Notes: a model not told the origin generated them from the letters alone. A stretch of 64,000 nt of DNA from Silurus meridionalis (GCF_014805685.1 NC_060896.1:4851389-4915388); one strand, 5' to 3'; positions 22,722 through 34,492 are shown, counted from the stretch's first letter. A program made the numbers and translations.

Positions 22722-24004
22722 ATATATAGACAAATGTTTGTGGACACCTGATTATAAGATTACACTTTTTGGACATCTCATTCCACATCTAATACTCATT
22801 TGTTGTTATCTTCGTTTTTTGGGAAGATGTTCCACTAGACTGTTGAGATAAAGTGCGATTCATGCTCACAAGAGTGAGGGTAACTTGAAGTGTTCAGAAA
22901 TACACTACAGAATACAGCAGCTACACCATGTATCAAAATAAAATACTGTATTTTAAAAATACTAAAAAATATTTTTACGAGGGAGCATGAAATTTCTTCA
23001 TAAATGTCTCTTCCAGCAGTTGTCTTGTTTTATCTGTTACTTCAGTATTACACTGTCTTAGTTGATTAAGTAAACATTGTTTGATAGCAACAGCTTTTCT
23101 CTGGTCGAGTCACGAAATAAATCTGACAAACGCAACCAGGTAACAGATCAAATATTCACATACATTTCCCTGTGATTTTCCAGATGAAGGTTAGTTTTAA
23201 ATAACCAACAGTTTAATGTTGAACAGTTTGTGAATGAATCATAATTGTACACTTATTTAGATACTTGGTGTTTGGTGATGAAGGGCGACTTTACATCAGC
23301 AACACTGAGTCAATTACAAACAAGTCATTCATAAGAAGACGACTGATGGCACCTGCATTCATAACAACTCGTTTCTCACTAATTAATTACCTCATTAATA
23401 TAATAATAATTCATGCAGTGGTGTGCAAAATCGTGATCGTATTGAACAGCTCAATTAGGGTACAATATTGGTCAAGCAAATATTTATTTATCAATCAATG
23501 GATGCTATTTGAAAGCTGGCAGACTGCAGGTTTCTTACCTTCACCACCTTCTTCTACATTTTCTGTTCTGATTTCAACAAATCTGAGCGAAATACTGAGT
23601 AGGCACCAATCAGAGGCCGCATTTTTATGATGTCATTTTACAGTATTTTCAAACTACAAAAATACAAAACACAAGTTTTTTAAAATACAAAATTTTAAAA
23701 ATGTTCATGAACCCTATCACAAATTCCTATTTTATATTTGAAATACATATTTTAAATACATGCATCATAAATACTGCCCATCCCTGGTGTTAGTAAAGTC
23801 AGGTACTGATGTAGGTGAGGTGAGGAGGTCTGGGGTGCAGTCATTGTTCACATTCATCACAAAAGGGTTGAGGTCAGAGCACTATAGCAGGAGATCTTCC
23901 ACTCCAACCCATGTAAGGCATCTCGTTACTGCTGGAACAGGTCCAAAGACGTCCTCTACAATCCTATTGTGTGCTTCATTTAGAACCAAATATGGCTGCA
24001 ATGC
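22722..24004 (-). mobile_element. Tc1-derived MITE split by a 0.9-kb insertion
   Basis: The family's antisense left part runs 22722-22875 (GTTTGTGGACACCTG, GAAGATGTTCCACTAGA). Its right part resumes at 23787 (GTTAGTAAAGTCAGGTACTG onward) and ends near 24004. Joining the two restores the order seen in the copies at 42895 and 63455, so 22876-23786 is a later insertion. Confidence 0.8.
22876..23786. mobile_element. inserted element, possibly hAT-like
   Basis: This 911-bp segment interrupts the Tc1 copy. Its right end TACTGCCCATCCCTG is the inverse of a CAGGGATGGGCAGTA start familiar from fish transposons. Both ends carry ATACAAAATAC-like subterminal sequence (AAAATACTGTATTTTAAAAA on the left; AAATACATATTTTAAATACA on the right). 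A clear target duplication is not seen beyond GTG. No protein frame is recognised. Confidence 0.5.
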
Positions 24005-24550
24005 TTTTTTGCATGTAGTAGTGTAGATTAAAAAAAAACTTTTTTTTTTCCACCAACTGATGGGTTTTATTTTCCAAGGGTTTGAATGAACGTTCGGCTA
24101 TAATGCTCGAATAAACAAACAAACAACACCTATATATTTAAATCATTAATAGGCAACACCCCTACTTCACAAATTAATGTATTGTTAAAAGAAATACGTT
24201 TGATTTTCTTTTAATTGGCGATTTTTGCCAAGTAACAAAAACTAAACGAAACCCCCAAACCCCAAAACAGGAAAGCAGGCAGTTTGGGTTGAGTGGGTTT
24301 ACAGAACGGACATATATTACAGTTTAATTATAATACACATGAATAAAATGTTTAGCTGAAATATAGAAAATGTCTAAAAGGTTGTCAGTGGAGTATCAGC
24401 ATCTTTTTCTCTCTGTCTTTCTCTATCGTCCCCCCGAGGCGATGGTGTGGAAGGTTCTGGAAGCTGACGTGTCACACGGGAAATGGGCTCTTAGTGTTTT
24501 TAGTTTCCTGTGCTCATGTAGAGCTCTTGGCCTGCGGCTCGGCCCGAACA
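24005..24550. other. intronic sequence, mixed composition
   Basis: AT-rich to about 24400, then more complex sequence (GGCGATGGTGTGGAAGGTTC region) up to a GT array. No gene. Confidence 0.45.
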
Positions 24551-24554
24551 ATAG

Positions 24555-24557
<3 letters not shown>

Positions 24558-24633
<76 letters not shown>

Positions 24634-24672
24634 TAAGGCCTGGAGGGCGGCCATTTTATGGAGGTGTGTGAG

Positions 24673-24702
<30 letters not shown>
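24558..24702. repeat. two (GT)n microsatellites
   Basis: GT runs at 24558-24630 and 24676-24702, separated by a short block with CTGGAGGGCGGCCATTTTAT. Confidence 0.95.
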
Positions 24703-24703
<1 letters not shown>

Positions 24704-24839
24704 ATACACTGCTTTAATGAAGCCTAGCAGCACCGCCATTACACCAACAGCAGAACACACACCATTCTGTAACACACTCTGGTGTTGGATTGCTGCAGAA
24801 GAAAATGAAGCGTGCTCATTGTTTCGTTGAACGTTTACA

Positions 24840-25330
24840 CGTGCGAGCCTCTGATTTCATGCTAAATATATGTACATAATCATACATTTGTACTAGGCTA
24901 ATATTTTAGCGGCAGAGTTTAGATTAGACGCCTGGAATATTAGCATATTCATGCAGAACCAGGGATTTTTTATTTTTTTTGTCTTATTACAGCCTGGGAG
25001 ACTTTGCCCTGAAATAACGGTTAAATATACAGTTTTGACAACAAAGTCGAGCCCGAGGCACTTGGAAGATACCAATCTTAAAGAAATTAATTACCTCCCT
25101 TGTTAATCTTGATATAATTAAGTTTGCGAGGAACGAAAGCCGCCGCAGTTTGCTCGCGCCGTGGAGTTGGCACCGCAGAGACGCGCAGTAACCAGGGTCG
25201 GGTTTTCTCCATCCCGCTGGCTCCGACCCACGAATCCATCACGAGCAGGAAAACCGGCGGGGAAAGGGAATGCTGGGATGTAGACGCCTCAGGGCTGCTG
25301 CAATCCACAATCTTCCTGTACACATAATCA
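24840..25330. promoter_or_regulatory. candidate conserved noncoding island
   Basis: About 490 bases with no repeat. It has dense homeobox/POU-like AT motifs (TATTAGCATATTCATGCAG, TTAATTACCTCCCTTGTTAA, TTGATATAATTAAG) followed by GC-rich sequence (GCCGCCGCAGTTTGCTCGCG). The ATTTTAGCGGCAG and CTTGGAAGATACCAATCTTA stretches look slowly evolving. No coding frame is convincing. An enhancer role is inference. Confidence 0.4.
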
Positions 25331-25734
25331 ATATTTGAATATTGGGCACAGCATTAGAAGTCTTGTCGAAACTCAGCTTTGCACCGATGGAGTGACGTCC
25401 AGCAGGATCCTTATTACTTCAAACAAACAGGAAGTGTCGATGGGTCTGTAGGAGACGTGTGATCCCACAGGTCCCAACAAAAATTTGTTTGCCAGCGGCA
25501 GAGGTGGCAAAAATACACATTTTTCACTCAAGTGGAAATACAGATACTCGTGTTTTAATAGACTCTGGTAAAAGTTTAAGTACTGACTATAATTTTTTAC
25601 TCAAGTTAAAGTAAAGATGTTTGTGCTCTGACATGTACTTAAGTAAAAAGTAGCCTTTACTGTACTATCGTAAATTTTTATCCGTTCTAAATGTACCTTA
25701 AATTAATACTTTTCAAGTTTTCAGTACTCTAATC

Positions 25735-26184
25735 CAGTGGTCCCCAACCTTTTTTGCACCACGGACCGGTTTAATGTCAGACAATATTTTCACGGACCGG
25801 CCTTTAAGGTGTGGAGGATAAATACAACACAATTAAATTATACAACCAGCAAAAATTTTTCTTTTTTAAATATAATAATAAACGTGAATCCACTGTGTTG
25901 TTTTTTGTTAATTTTGCTCGCTTGGACGTTTTAATTTAGCGGTAATGTATTATGTGTTAGGGGCCGGAGCAGCCCCTTTAAGAAGGTAGCGGATGGTGAC
26001 ATGTGACTGAGGCATCATGACATGCATCAAGAGTGAGTCATAGACAAATGTGGCGGTAATTTTCCAAAATAAAACATCGTTCCAAATCAGATATTAAATA
26101 AAATGGAACTCATGTTGAATGAATACAAGTTATGTATTCTTTCTGTGCGGCCCGGTACCAATTGACCCACGGACTAGTCCACTG
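25735..26184. mobile_element. non-autonomous hAT element with perfect target duplication
   Basis: The termini are CAGTGGTCCCCAACC and GGACTAGTCCACTG. The 8-bp duplication CTCTAATC is exact on both sides (25727-25734 and 26185-26192). Internal CACGGACCGG and GCGGCCCGGTACCAATTGAC match a widespread fish family. At 450 bp with no transposase it needed a transposase in trans. It is younger than the element it interrupts. Confidence 0.92.
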
Positions 26185-26227
26185 CTCTAATCCACATGGA
26201 CAAATATTGATGTATTATGCAAATTTA

Positions 26228-26923
26228 TACCGTAATTTCCGGACTATTAAGCGCACCCAAATATAAGCCGCACCCACTGAATTTGACAAAGATTTTGATT
26301 TTGAACATAAATACGCCGCACCTGTCTATAAGCCGCAGTCTAATGAACTAACTAATGAACTTTACACAGGCTTTAACGAAAGACAGTGTCTGTTACACGG
26401 CTTGTATCTAAACAGTAGCTGCCAAGAAAGTCATTGTTCACTGTCTTCCTCCTTCCTTTCACAACTATTTCTCTCAGGAGTTTATCTTTTGGCATCGTCG
26501 TGCGTTTAAAAATCACCATCGGTGAAGCTTTTCTCCCGATGCCGTGCAGCTCAGAACACAGGTGAAGTGTGTTTTTTCATGCCCGGTTGTTTTCAGCGTG
26601 TTGAATGATTTGCTTTTCCTGTAGACAGTCCGAGTGAGCGGCAGGTCAAACATCAGAGGAACATCATCCATATTTATGATGTGGTGCGGCCCGATTCAGT
26701 GGAAGCACATCTGATTTAATATAAAGAGTTTTATTGGTTCACCTGAACCTGTTCTGCAGTTTCATTCTAATGTCTAATGTTATGGGGTTCAGTTTTTTGG
26801 CTTGAAGTTTGTGAAACCGGGAAAAACCCCAGAAAAATCCATAAATTAGCCGCTTCAGTGTTTAAGCCGCGGGGTTCAAAGCGTGGGAAAAAAGTAGCGG
26901 CTTATAGTCCAGAAAATATGATA
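26228..26923. mobile_element. DNA transposon with TACCGTAATTTCCGG termini
   Basis: The left end TACCGTAATTTCCGGACTAT and right end TATAGTCCAGAAAATATGATA are inverted copies. Internal repeats of ATAAGCCGCACC and GCCGCGGGGTTCAAAGCG-type sequence are typical of a very common fish repeat. The superfamily was not determined. It is nested in the hAT-like copy 25499-27376. Confidence 0.75.
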
Positions 26924-27479
26924 CTTATTATTAGTGAAACCAAACTCAACATAGAGCATTTAGAAGAAATTCTTGTAAATGTTTTAATGTAATTATGGTG
27001 TTTTAAATGACTTAGAACAAACATCAGGGCATAAACCGAACTTTTGCTGTGTTTCCACACGGACGGTTAATGAGGTGATACCGGAGAAACTGTACCTCTT
27101 CTAACTTTCATATGGATTACGGAATCAGAGTTGTTCAGGTTGTTTTATTTATTTGTCTGGGCAGAGAGCTGGCAGAGAGCGCCCCTTGTCTGTTTTCTTA
27201 ATTATGAAAAAACGTGTGTTGTGCTGAAGATTAAAATGTTGCCTCTTTTTCACGTATTTATTTGTAATAAAAATGGTCAAACAGAAATAGTTGCGTTAAT
27301 TAATTAATGCCGTTTAAATGAATTTGCATTAGTTTGAATTTGCTAAGTATTTGTACTTCGTTTCTTCCCACCACTGGCCGGCAGTCAGGGACTAGTTTTA
27401 TGGAGACAGCACATTTATTTATTTTATTTTAAAAGTAAAATGCACATTAATTAACAGTAAGATACTGTAAATCAGCCAG

Positions 27480-28262
27480 TGTTAGCCCCAATGGCTAATT
27501 TTCATCTTGCCCCCCTTGCCAGATTTTAAAAAGGCAAGCTAAAAATTAAAAACACAGTAATTTTTTACACAAAAACATACAATAACATTTACAATTATGT
27601 ACAATAACACTACTAAGGATAATAATGGCAGTATCAAAGATTTACACATGATTACAAATATGATTTTGCTTTTAACCTTTTCTTTCATTTATATTTAACT
27701 GTTGAATAAATTGTATTTCTCCTTAATTCATTGGGTAAAATATTCCAATAGTAATGGCCCTAACTGAAAAGACTGCTGTCAAATGTTGTGCACTGAAACT
27801 GTACAGGATCCTGTAGTAATTGACTCTTGTTACTCTGCCATGATTATTCTTGTGTTATAAACTTGCATAATGTGGGAGGAGCATAACCATTTAAAATCCT
27901 AAAAATCAAGCCAGCATCAACTACATTTTTAATATGATCAAAACTCAATGAAAGATGTTGCAATAATGATAACTATTAGTCTTTGATCAGATATTTTAAG
28001 TGTCTGTCTGGAGATTTAATTGATTTTAAAATTGTTGTGCTCGCTTGTGACCTACTAGTAAAACAATATGTAATATGAGGAAGAAATTATGCATGAAAAG
28101 TTTTGCTGCTTTTATTGTTAAGCATGGTCTTATATGCCTAAAGTTACCCAAATCAAATTGAATGACAATAGCTATTTTTTGGCATGGTTTGGAAATGTCA
28201 GATGGGAATCTAAAGTTACTCCTAAATATTTAAAATCAGACAATAACTCACAATAAAAATAA
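27480..28262 (-). pseudogene. LINE reverse-transcriptase C-terminal relic
   Basis: On the - strand from 28262 the translation begins LSDFKYLGVTLDSHLTFPNH. This is the F-K-Y-L-G-V-x-L-D block of L2/CR1-type reverse transcriptases. Later pieces (KSIKSLYKQTLKIL-like near 28030, WLDF/DFKWLC near 27900) continue in shifting frames. It is dead, with multiple stops and indels. The 3' end fades near 27480. Confidence 0.7.
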
Positions 28263-28316
28263 GCACTAAAGACTTTCAGTACGTGTTGCTTGCTTTCTTA
28301 GTAGAAAAACATGAAA

Positions 28317-28640
28317 CAAACTAGAGGTTTAAAATCCAAAGATATAGTGGATTTTAGATTAAACCGATTAATCAAACAATAGTTTTTAAAATGGAAAAAA
28401 AAACCCACTCCCTGCAAAATAGTACTGAACAGTTGCTAAATGAAATAAATATATTTTTAAAATTATAAAAATTATAATTATTTCATGAATAAATTATATA
28501 TAAAAAAATAAAGCGCTCTCCGTGCAGCGCGCAGTCTCAATTGTTAAAACAAACAGCACGTGGCATCAGTGATTCACCTCTAGAGGCCGCTGTTGTAATT
28601 ACAGTGTGCATATGACAAATAAGATTTGATTTGATTTGAT
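28317..28640 (-). mobile_element. MITE copy of the CTAGAGGT family, degenerate
   Basis: It starts with CTAGAGGTTTAAAATCC and carries GCGCTCTCCGTGCAGCGCG and CACCTCTAGAGGCCGCTG, the inverse of the core in 8316-8695. The far terminus is lost in a TTGATTTGATTTGATTG simple repeat. Confidence 0.55.
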
Positions 28641-29860
28641 TGATTTGAATTTCAGGAGTCAGTGGGACACCTGAAATATCTAATTACGTATGTAGCTTCA
28701 ATCTTTCACCGTAGGTGCTAAACAATTAAAAGTACTCATAGGCCACGCCTCCTTTTCACCCCCAAGTTATTTTACTCAGTTCTCAACTCTCTGTTCGTTC
28801 CTCTGGAGCTCTACATCGACGTCGTGGGTTGTTTACACGAACGCTGAAATCTATTCCGTATAAATTGACTGGAAATTGAATATGACTTCACGTCTGTCAC
28901 AATTTCAGCTCGGGATTCAGTGTACACGGTTTCAGTACGGAGCCTCTTGTTCTGTTATTCCATCTCGTTGTGATTGGTTCGAGCAGCTCTGTATTGTGAC
29001 ATTAGCACAGCGCTGTTGGATTTCATGTTACTATTTATTAAAGTTTGCCTCTTTTTTTGGATTTTATTATTTTTGTCATCTGCGTTCTGCTGCCGGAAAG
29101 GTTGATGCCCGAGGGGCATATCGGAGTAAAAATGCTGCAAATGATATTTCATTAGGAGCTGGCAGAACAAGGGGGTGGGGAGGGTGTGTGGAATCGGAGA
29201 CATTGAAATGTATAGGGTAGGCAAAATAAAGATGGCGACAGAACTGCCAACATAAACACTACTGATCTGCTTTGCAATGCGCTGATTTGATTTTTTTTTC
29301 TGACACATGAAAAATGAGGCTCAATTCGAGAGAAATTCAGTGCCTGAAGCACAATTTAGATCTTCTTTCCAGCACATGGCGAGAAGTGAAACTGAGTAAA
29401 ATGTGTTCTAACACATGTACATGAATGTAAGGCTTGCGGGATGTACATTTCCTCTTCGTGAAAAAATTCAATTTTAAAGTACTACAATTAAAAAATTGAC
29501 AGTAAAATGAACACTGATTATTTTATTTGTTTCTAAAAAGTAGAAAAATGGATTCATTAAAGTTCATACTGCAAATACACTATATTCCCAAAAGTATTTA
29601 TGTTTCATATCAACATCATTTCCTGATTTATTCTTATTTTTTTACTGCATTTAGATTCACTTTTATTTATTTATTATTATTTATTATTATAATTATTTTT
29701 TTGCTGGGTATTAGATTAAACCATTTTATTTTAGGGTATTAGTCCATTAATCTTCAGATAATTAACATAATACCTAGAAAAGCATTTATACTAATAGATA
29801 ATAATCTTCACTACTGTCATGTGACACATAAAAGCCAGTACAGTCAGAGACCTTTTGGAT

Positions 29861-29864
<4 letters not shown>
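28641..29864. other. intronic sequence, one conserved-looking patch
   Basis: Mostly AT-rich. The patch 29085-29180 (GATGCCCGAGGGGCATATCG, an inverted repeat, then AAATGATATTTCATTAGGAG) stands out. No gene was found. Confidence 0.4.

Positions 29865-29944
<80 letters not shown>
29865..29944. repeat. (AT)n microsatellite
   Basis: A perfect AT run of about 80 bases. Confidence 0.95.
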
Positions 29945-29947
<3 letters not shown>

Positions 29948-31031
29948 GTGTAAAGCACTTTCTTTCTGGATTAGTCTGTAAAAGTGGACATCTATTAGCA
30001 TTGTAATAAAATATGTAGTGTACGAAATTAAATATGCAAATTAAATAATCTGAATGTTGGATTTCAGTTTCATATCCAAATTTCAGGCAAAATGTCTCTG
30101 TTTAAATAATGAGCAGCTAAATATATAGTAATCTCAGGGAAAGTCCATGTTCTCAAAAACCTGCCTTTTTTTTGTATGAATTTCAGTTTCATTAAAGTGT
30201 GTAGCGCAAACACTCACAGTCCTGAGCGTGACTTTAATCTTTGAGGCTTTTGGTTCTTTGAACATCTGTTTGCGGATGCTGTGGCTCCAGGTGGAGTCTA
30301 ATCGAGTTTCCGTTTAAGGAACAGCGAGGTGTTTTTTTTTTCTTTTTAGAGTAAACTGAAAAATACTGAATTCATGCTAATATAACTGAAACATGCAGAA
30401 ATAACTGGGCAAGAAGACTTTTGGAATGAAACAATTATAATCATTTAATGCAAAATTAAATTTTTAAACCATGACCGAAAACAATTTCTATTTCATTGAT
30501 GATTATAAACTAGTACAAATTCACAAGATCTTCTGAGTGAATGTTTTTGAAATCTTCATTTGAGACTAATTTAAATGTTAATTTATTGGAAATAATCTGT
30601 GTGTTCACCATTTGCTTTATTTTCTTAATGTTGTAATGTAATATATTTAATATTATTTATAATATTTAATATATTTTAATGGTACTTCCAAGACACAGTG
30701 TTAATTACATTGGAACGCAGTTGGCGCTATAGTTGTGTGTTATTCGTGTATGATTTCTGCTACAGCATATTAGTCAAGAATCTTGTTTGGGAAGTGAATT
30801 TATTCAAATAATTTGACTTATACTGTAAACATTTCAAATAAAAAGCAAAAAAAGTTAAATCTCCTTGCGAGATAAGTAATTTAACCATATTAATAGCACA
30901 CCTTAGTTAAATTCTAGTTTTTGTTGTTGTTATTACACCTTCATTATACATGCGTGTATGATAATACAATGCTTTTTGCTCTATAATAGAAAAGTCATGG
31001 TGCACTATAGCACTATATCACTATGTCAGGT
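29945..31031. other. AT-rich intronic sequence without recognised feature
   Basis: No coding signal or repeat family identified. Confidence 0.5.
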
Positions 31032-31388
31032 TACACTATATGGACTATATGTATTGAGACTTTTCCAGCTATATGTGGTTCTTTTCCAAACTGTTACTAC
31101 AAAGTTGGTACCGCTGTGTCACCATGACAATGTAAAATTTTAAATAGCTTCCAAAGGAGGTTGAACCTCAACCCTATTGAACACCTTTTGGATGAATTGG
31201 AAAGCTGATTGCACCCCAGGTTTTCTCACCTCACCTACATCAGTACTTGACTTAACTAACACCCTTGTGGCTGAAAAAGCACAAATCTTCACAAGCAGCT
31301 AAAAAAATCTAGTGGAACATCTTCCCAGAAGAGTGGAGGTTAGGAAATGAGGGCTAAATGTGGAATGAAATGTTCAAAAAACATATAC
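31032..31388 (+). mobile_element. Tc1-derived MITE, internally deleted
   Basis: It starts TACACTATATGGACTATATG. Recognisable pieces are CAACCCTATTGAACACC (the N-P-x-E-H block), GTACTTGACTTAACTAACAC and GAACATCTTCCCAGAAGAG. The middle third of the family is deleted and the right terminus is missing. Confidence 0.8.
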
Positions 31389-31504
31389 GAAGTACAAAGT
31401 GAAGTAGGAGGATAGCAGATTGTGTTTCTTTGCAGAAAACAAGGGGACCAAGCCATAATTTACCAACAAAATAACTCTTTGTAATTGTATGTATATGAGG
31501 ATGA

Positions 31505-31713
31505 TCTGTTATATACTCTTTATCCCTGTTTAATACTTGTACTGTCTATATTGTCTCACAATGTCTTGTATAGTCTGTTTTGTCTTGTATAGTCCAATCT
31601 GAATGTATAGTGTAATTTAGGTCTGTACTTTTGAGAGTCACTAACAGCTGGAACCAAATTCCTTGTGTGCCAACACACTTATCCAATCAACCTGATTCTG
31701 ATTCTGATTCTGA
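31505..31713 (-). repeat. dispersed repeat, inverted copy of 16604-17037
   Basis: It ends with AACCTGATTCTGATTCTGAT and contains CAAATTCCTTGTGTGCCAAC and TGTACTTTTGAGAGTCAC, the inverse of the start of the 16.6-kb copy. Confidence 0.75.
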
Positions 31714-32242
31714 TGATTTTGCTGAGCATTCAGTCACTTTTTACAACAAGATTTATAAAACCTATCGAGATACCTGGAAAAGCGGTGCATTTCATGCCAC
31801 ATCATCTGGATCAAATCGTCATATTTCCTCGTGCTGATTCTCATATAATCTGCAAAATGCAACAAGATTATTAGGATCAAGACCCTTAAATGTGATATTT
31901 CATCACTATGTGTGTTTTTTATGTGTAAACCTGTGGTGTAAAAGTCAGCGCTTTAATTAGGCCATACTCTTCACTTTTTTGACCAGGCTTCAAGGTACTC
32001 TTTGCCCCTAAACCACTTCCTGATTATGAACGAACCCTGTGTGGTGTGGTAGATCATCTCATTTCCCCGTCTCTGCTCACGTCCATTCATTGTTTTTTGC
32101 CTGACTGTGAGATTTCTGTCCATAAATCCACAAGTGATGGTTCATATAACAGTTGGGAATGGATTAGACTTTCAGACGAATGATTTGTTCATTGTAAGCA
32201 ATAGAAGGTCACATGACCATAACCTACATACATTATATATAT

Positions 32243-32399
32243 TATATGGACTAAAGTATTGGGACACCTGATTTTCACAGCCATTTGTGGTTTTTCAGCA
32301 AACTGTTACCACAAATTTGGAGACAAACAGTTGTATAGAATGTCTTTGGAGGCAGCATTGCGTTTTTCATTCACTTGAACTAGGAGACCCAAACCTGTA
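32243..32399 (+). mobile_element. Tc1-derived MITE, 5' fragment
   Basis: It runs from TATATGGACTAAAGTATTGG to CACTTGAACTAGGAGACCC, the first 155 bases of the family. The rest is missing. Two similar stretches (about 32125-32215 and 32425-32515) resemble each other, sharing ATGTGACCATA/ACATGACCATA, and flank it. Confidence 0.75.
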
Positions 32400-32559
32400 A
32401 AGCACTGTTGTACATAAATCCCTGTAGTGATCATATGTTTCATATAAAGTTTGGGATAGACTTCTAGAAACATGCATAATCTGTTGACTGATATCATTAG
32501 GTCATGTGACCATATAGGCTTCACCTGAGCTGGGAACTTCCTTTTTTTTTTCATTTACA

Positions 32560-32742
32560 TTAATGACATTTGGCAGATGCCCTTATCCAGAGCTACCCAG
32601 AGATTTTTTTTTATATACAACTGAGCAGTTAAGGGGTTAAGGGCCTTGCTCAAGGGCCCAGCAGTGGCAGCTTGGTGGTGCTGGGATTTGAACTCACAAC
32701 CTTTAGTCAAACGTTTTAACCTCTGAGCCACCACTTCTCTCT
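32560..32742 (-). mobile_element. tRNA-derived SINE
   Basis: On the - strand the head reads GTGGCTCAGAGGTTAAAACG (A box) and GGTTGTGAGTTCAAATCCCA (B box), then GCCACTGCTGGGCCCTTGAG and a tail with CTGCCAAATGTCATTAATGT. Complete enough to show the tRNA-type promoter layout. Related copies are at 13686, 37798, 39530, 50985, 62435, 62665 and 63090. Confidence 0.8.
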
Positions 32743-32935
32743 AAAACTAACCTAAAATTCCAAAAGGAGTCGCTTTTATGACACGCCCTACCGTATATTT
32801 CAGAGTTTTGCATTTAAATTGCTTGGTTTTGGAAGAAAAGCTTCCATTGTGCGTTCACATCTGCATCTGGTGTATAGATCCTGCTTTGTTGTAGTACAGA
32901 TTTAAACAGCCAACCCCTCCTCCCATTTTTATTTA

Positions 32936-32936
<1 letters not shown>

Positions 32937-32976
<40 letters not shown>
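32937..32976. repeat. (GT)n microsatellite
   Basis: A perfect GT run of about 40 bases. Confidence 0.95.
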
Positions 32977-32977
<1 letters not shown>

Positions 32978-32999
32978 GAAAAAAAGCCAGCCAGGCTAA

Positions 33000-33200
33000 A
33001 ATTAGCCGAAAGAGAAGGGCTGAGAGTGAATAAACAGACGGGCCCATTAGCATGGATGGGTTATTGGCTTATTCGCCTCTTCTGAGGGCTGCCCATTAAA
33101 AGTGGTAATGTTCGCCCGCAGCAATGCCTCCGGGACCCGAAGGAGACCAGGGGAAGCGTATTTCACATGCATCAGACACCCGAATTAAATAGACCAATGT
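33000..33200. promoter_or_regulatory. candidate conserved noncoding element
   Basis: A complex block between GT and AC arrays with CCCATTAGCATGGATGGGTT, CTGCCCATTAAAAGTGGTAA and GGGACCCGAAGGAGACCAGG. CCCATTA occurs twice about 45 bases apart. There is no open frame of note. Confidence 0.35.
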
Positions 33201-33342
33201 TCCCTAAAAAAGACTGAAGTACATCTCTTTCTGATGTGCGTCTCAGGCAAAAAATTCATTGATCTTGGAATGTCCCTTGGCAATTATAAAATATTAAACC
33301 AAGTCACACTTTTTGGCTCAGCTTAATTTCTCTCGCTCTCTC

Positions 33343-33345
<3 letters not shown>

Positions 33346-33396
<51 letters not shown>

Positions 33397-33450
33397 CATT
33401 TCTTTCTTACTTTTGATCAATTTAATAAAAGAGAGAGAGAGAGAGAGAAA
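33346..33450. repeat. (AC)n and short (GA)n microsatellites
   Basis: AC at 33346-33392 and GA at 33431-33449. Confidence 0.93.
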
Positions 33451-34237
33451 CACTTCCTAATGGGGGAAAGTGTTCTGCAGCAGAGTGATGTTTGTACTGC
33501 ATGATTCATGCGTCGCATTTATAATAAAATGTATAGAGGTCATCACTGGGACATTCATTTGTGCTACAGATTTGAGAAAGTGTGTAATCAGTGGTTAGAA
33601 CAAGACTTCCTGAATAGCCATATTACCCTAATGTAGTTAGAAGGACTTGACATGTGATTCAAAATAAATACCTGTCTGTTTCTATGGCACTTGGCGCCAG
33701 GAAGTCCAACAGGAAATATCAGTTACGTTTAGATTTAATCATTATAATGACAAACCGCATCAATCAACATCAGGATTTATAACCCCCATATATAACTGCA
33801 TGTAGTTTTATAATGAATGGGTTTTTGTGCAAAACGTCTGTCGTTGTAATATGTGGTTGTTGTTTTTTTCCCAGGAGTATTGACTTACAATAAAATATTT
33901 TATTATTATTATTATAATAAGTGAATGTGGTTCATGATGTTCTCTTAGTTTGTAGCTACACGCCTCTTCTGTTGTATCAGGCCATTTCGCATAATTGGTG
34001 CAATTCAGCAACAAAGCAATGCTTAGCTATGCACAATATACCAACCACCTTCCAAACCAGAGAATAGTTTACGCCCCCAATAATGTGTTCATCACCGGTC
34101 CTACAGTTTGGTGGTCTCTTTCTACTGGCAGGAGTGGAAATATAAATCAGATACACTTTACGGAGTAACTGTTGGACTACAATCAGTAATTGTATATCTA
34201 CAACATGGGGATTGAGTGTATTTATGAAAAGTTGTGA
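33451..34237. other. intronic sequence without recognised feature
   Basis: AT-rich with a short TTATTA simple repeat near 33897. No gene. Confidence 0.5.
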
Positions 34238-34492
34238 ACAAAGGTTTCTTCTTTTTCTTTTCCTTCTTTTTTGGCTGTTACCGTTAGGGGTCACCACAGC
34301 AGATCATCCGTCTACATACTACTCTCTCCTCTACATCTGCCTCTTTCAAACCATCTACCTGCATGTCTTCCCTGACTACATACATAAACCTCCTTCCTGG
34401 CCTTCCTCTTCTCCTCCTTCCTGGTGGCTCCATCCTCGGAATTTTTCTACCGATATACCCCATCCCCTCCTCTGCACATGTCCTTGAGTACA
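34238..34492 (-). mobile_element. LINE 3' tail fragment
   Basis: The same family as 2228-2415, sharing CAGCAGATCATCCGTCT, CTCTACATCTGCCTCTTTC and TCCTGGTGGCTCCATCC. The - strand translation around 34320-34460 includes GRRRRGRPGRRFM, a basic tail typical of LINE polyproteins. Confidence 0.7.

Larger units (their letters stand above)
25499..27376. mobile_element. hAT-like element containing two nested transposons
   Basis: The left end CAGAGGTGGCAAAAATACAC and right end CGTTTCTTCCCACCACTG are an imperfect inverted pair. The flanks GCCAGCGG (25491-25498) and GCCGGCAG (27377-27384) match at 6 of 8. Subterminal ACTCAAGT/ACTTAAGT repeats are typical of a fish hAT family. Removing the insertions at 25735-26184 and 26228-26923 leaves about 730 bp with no transposase. 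Confidence 0.7.
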
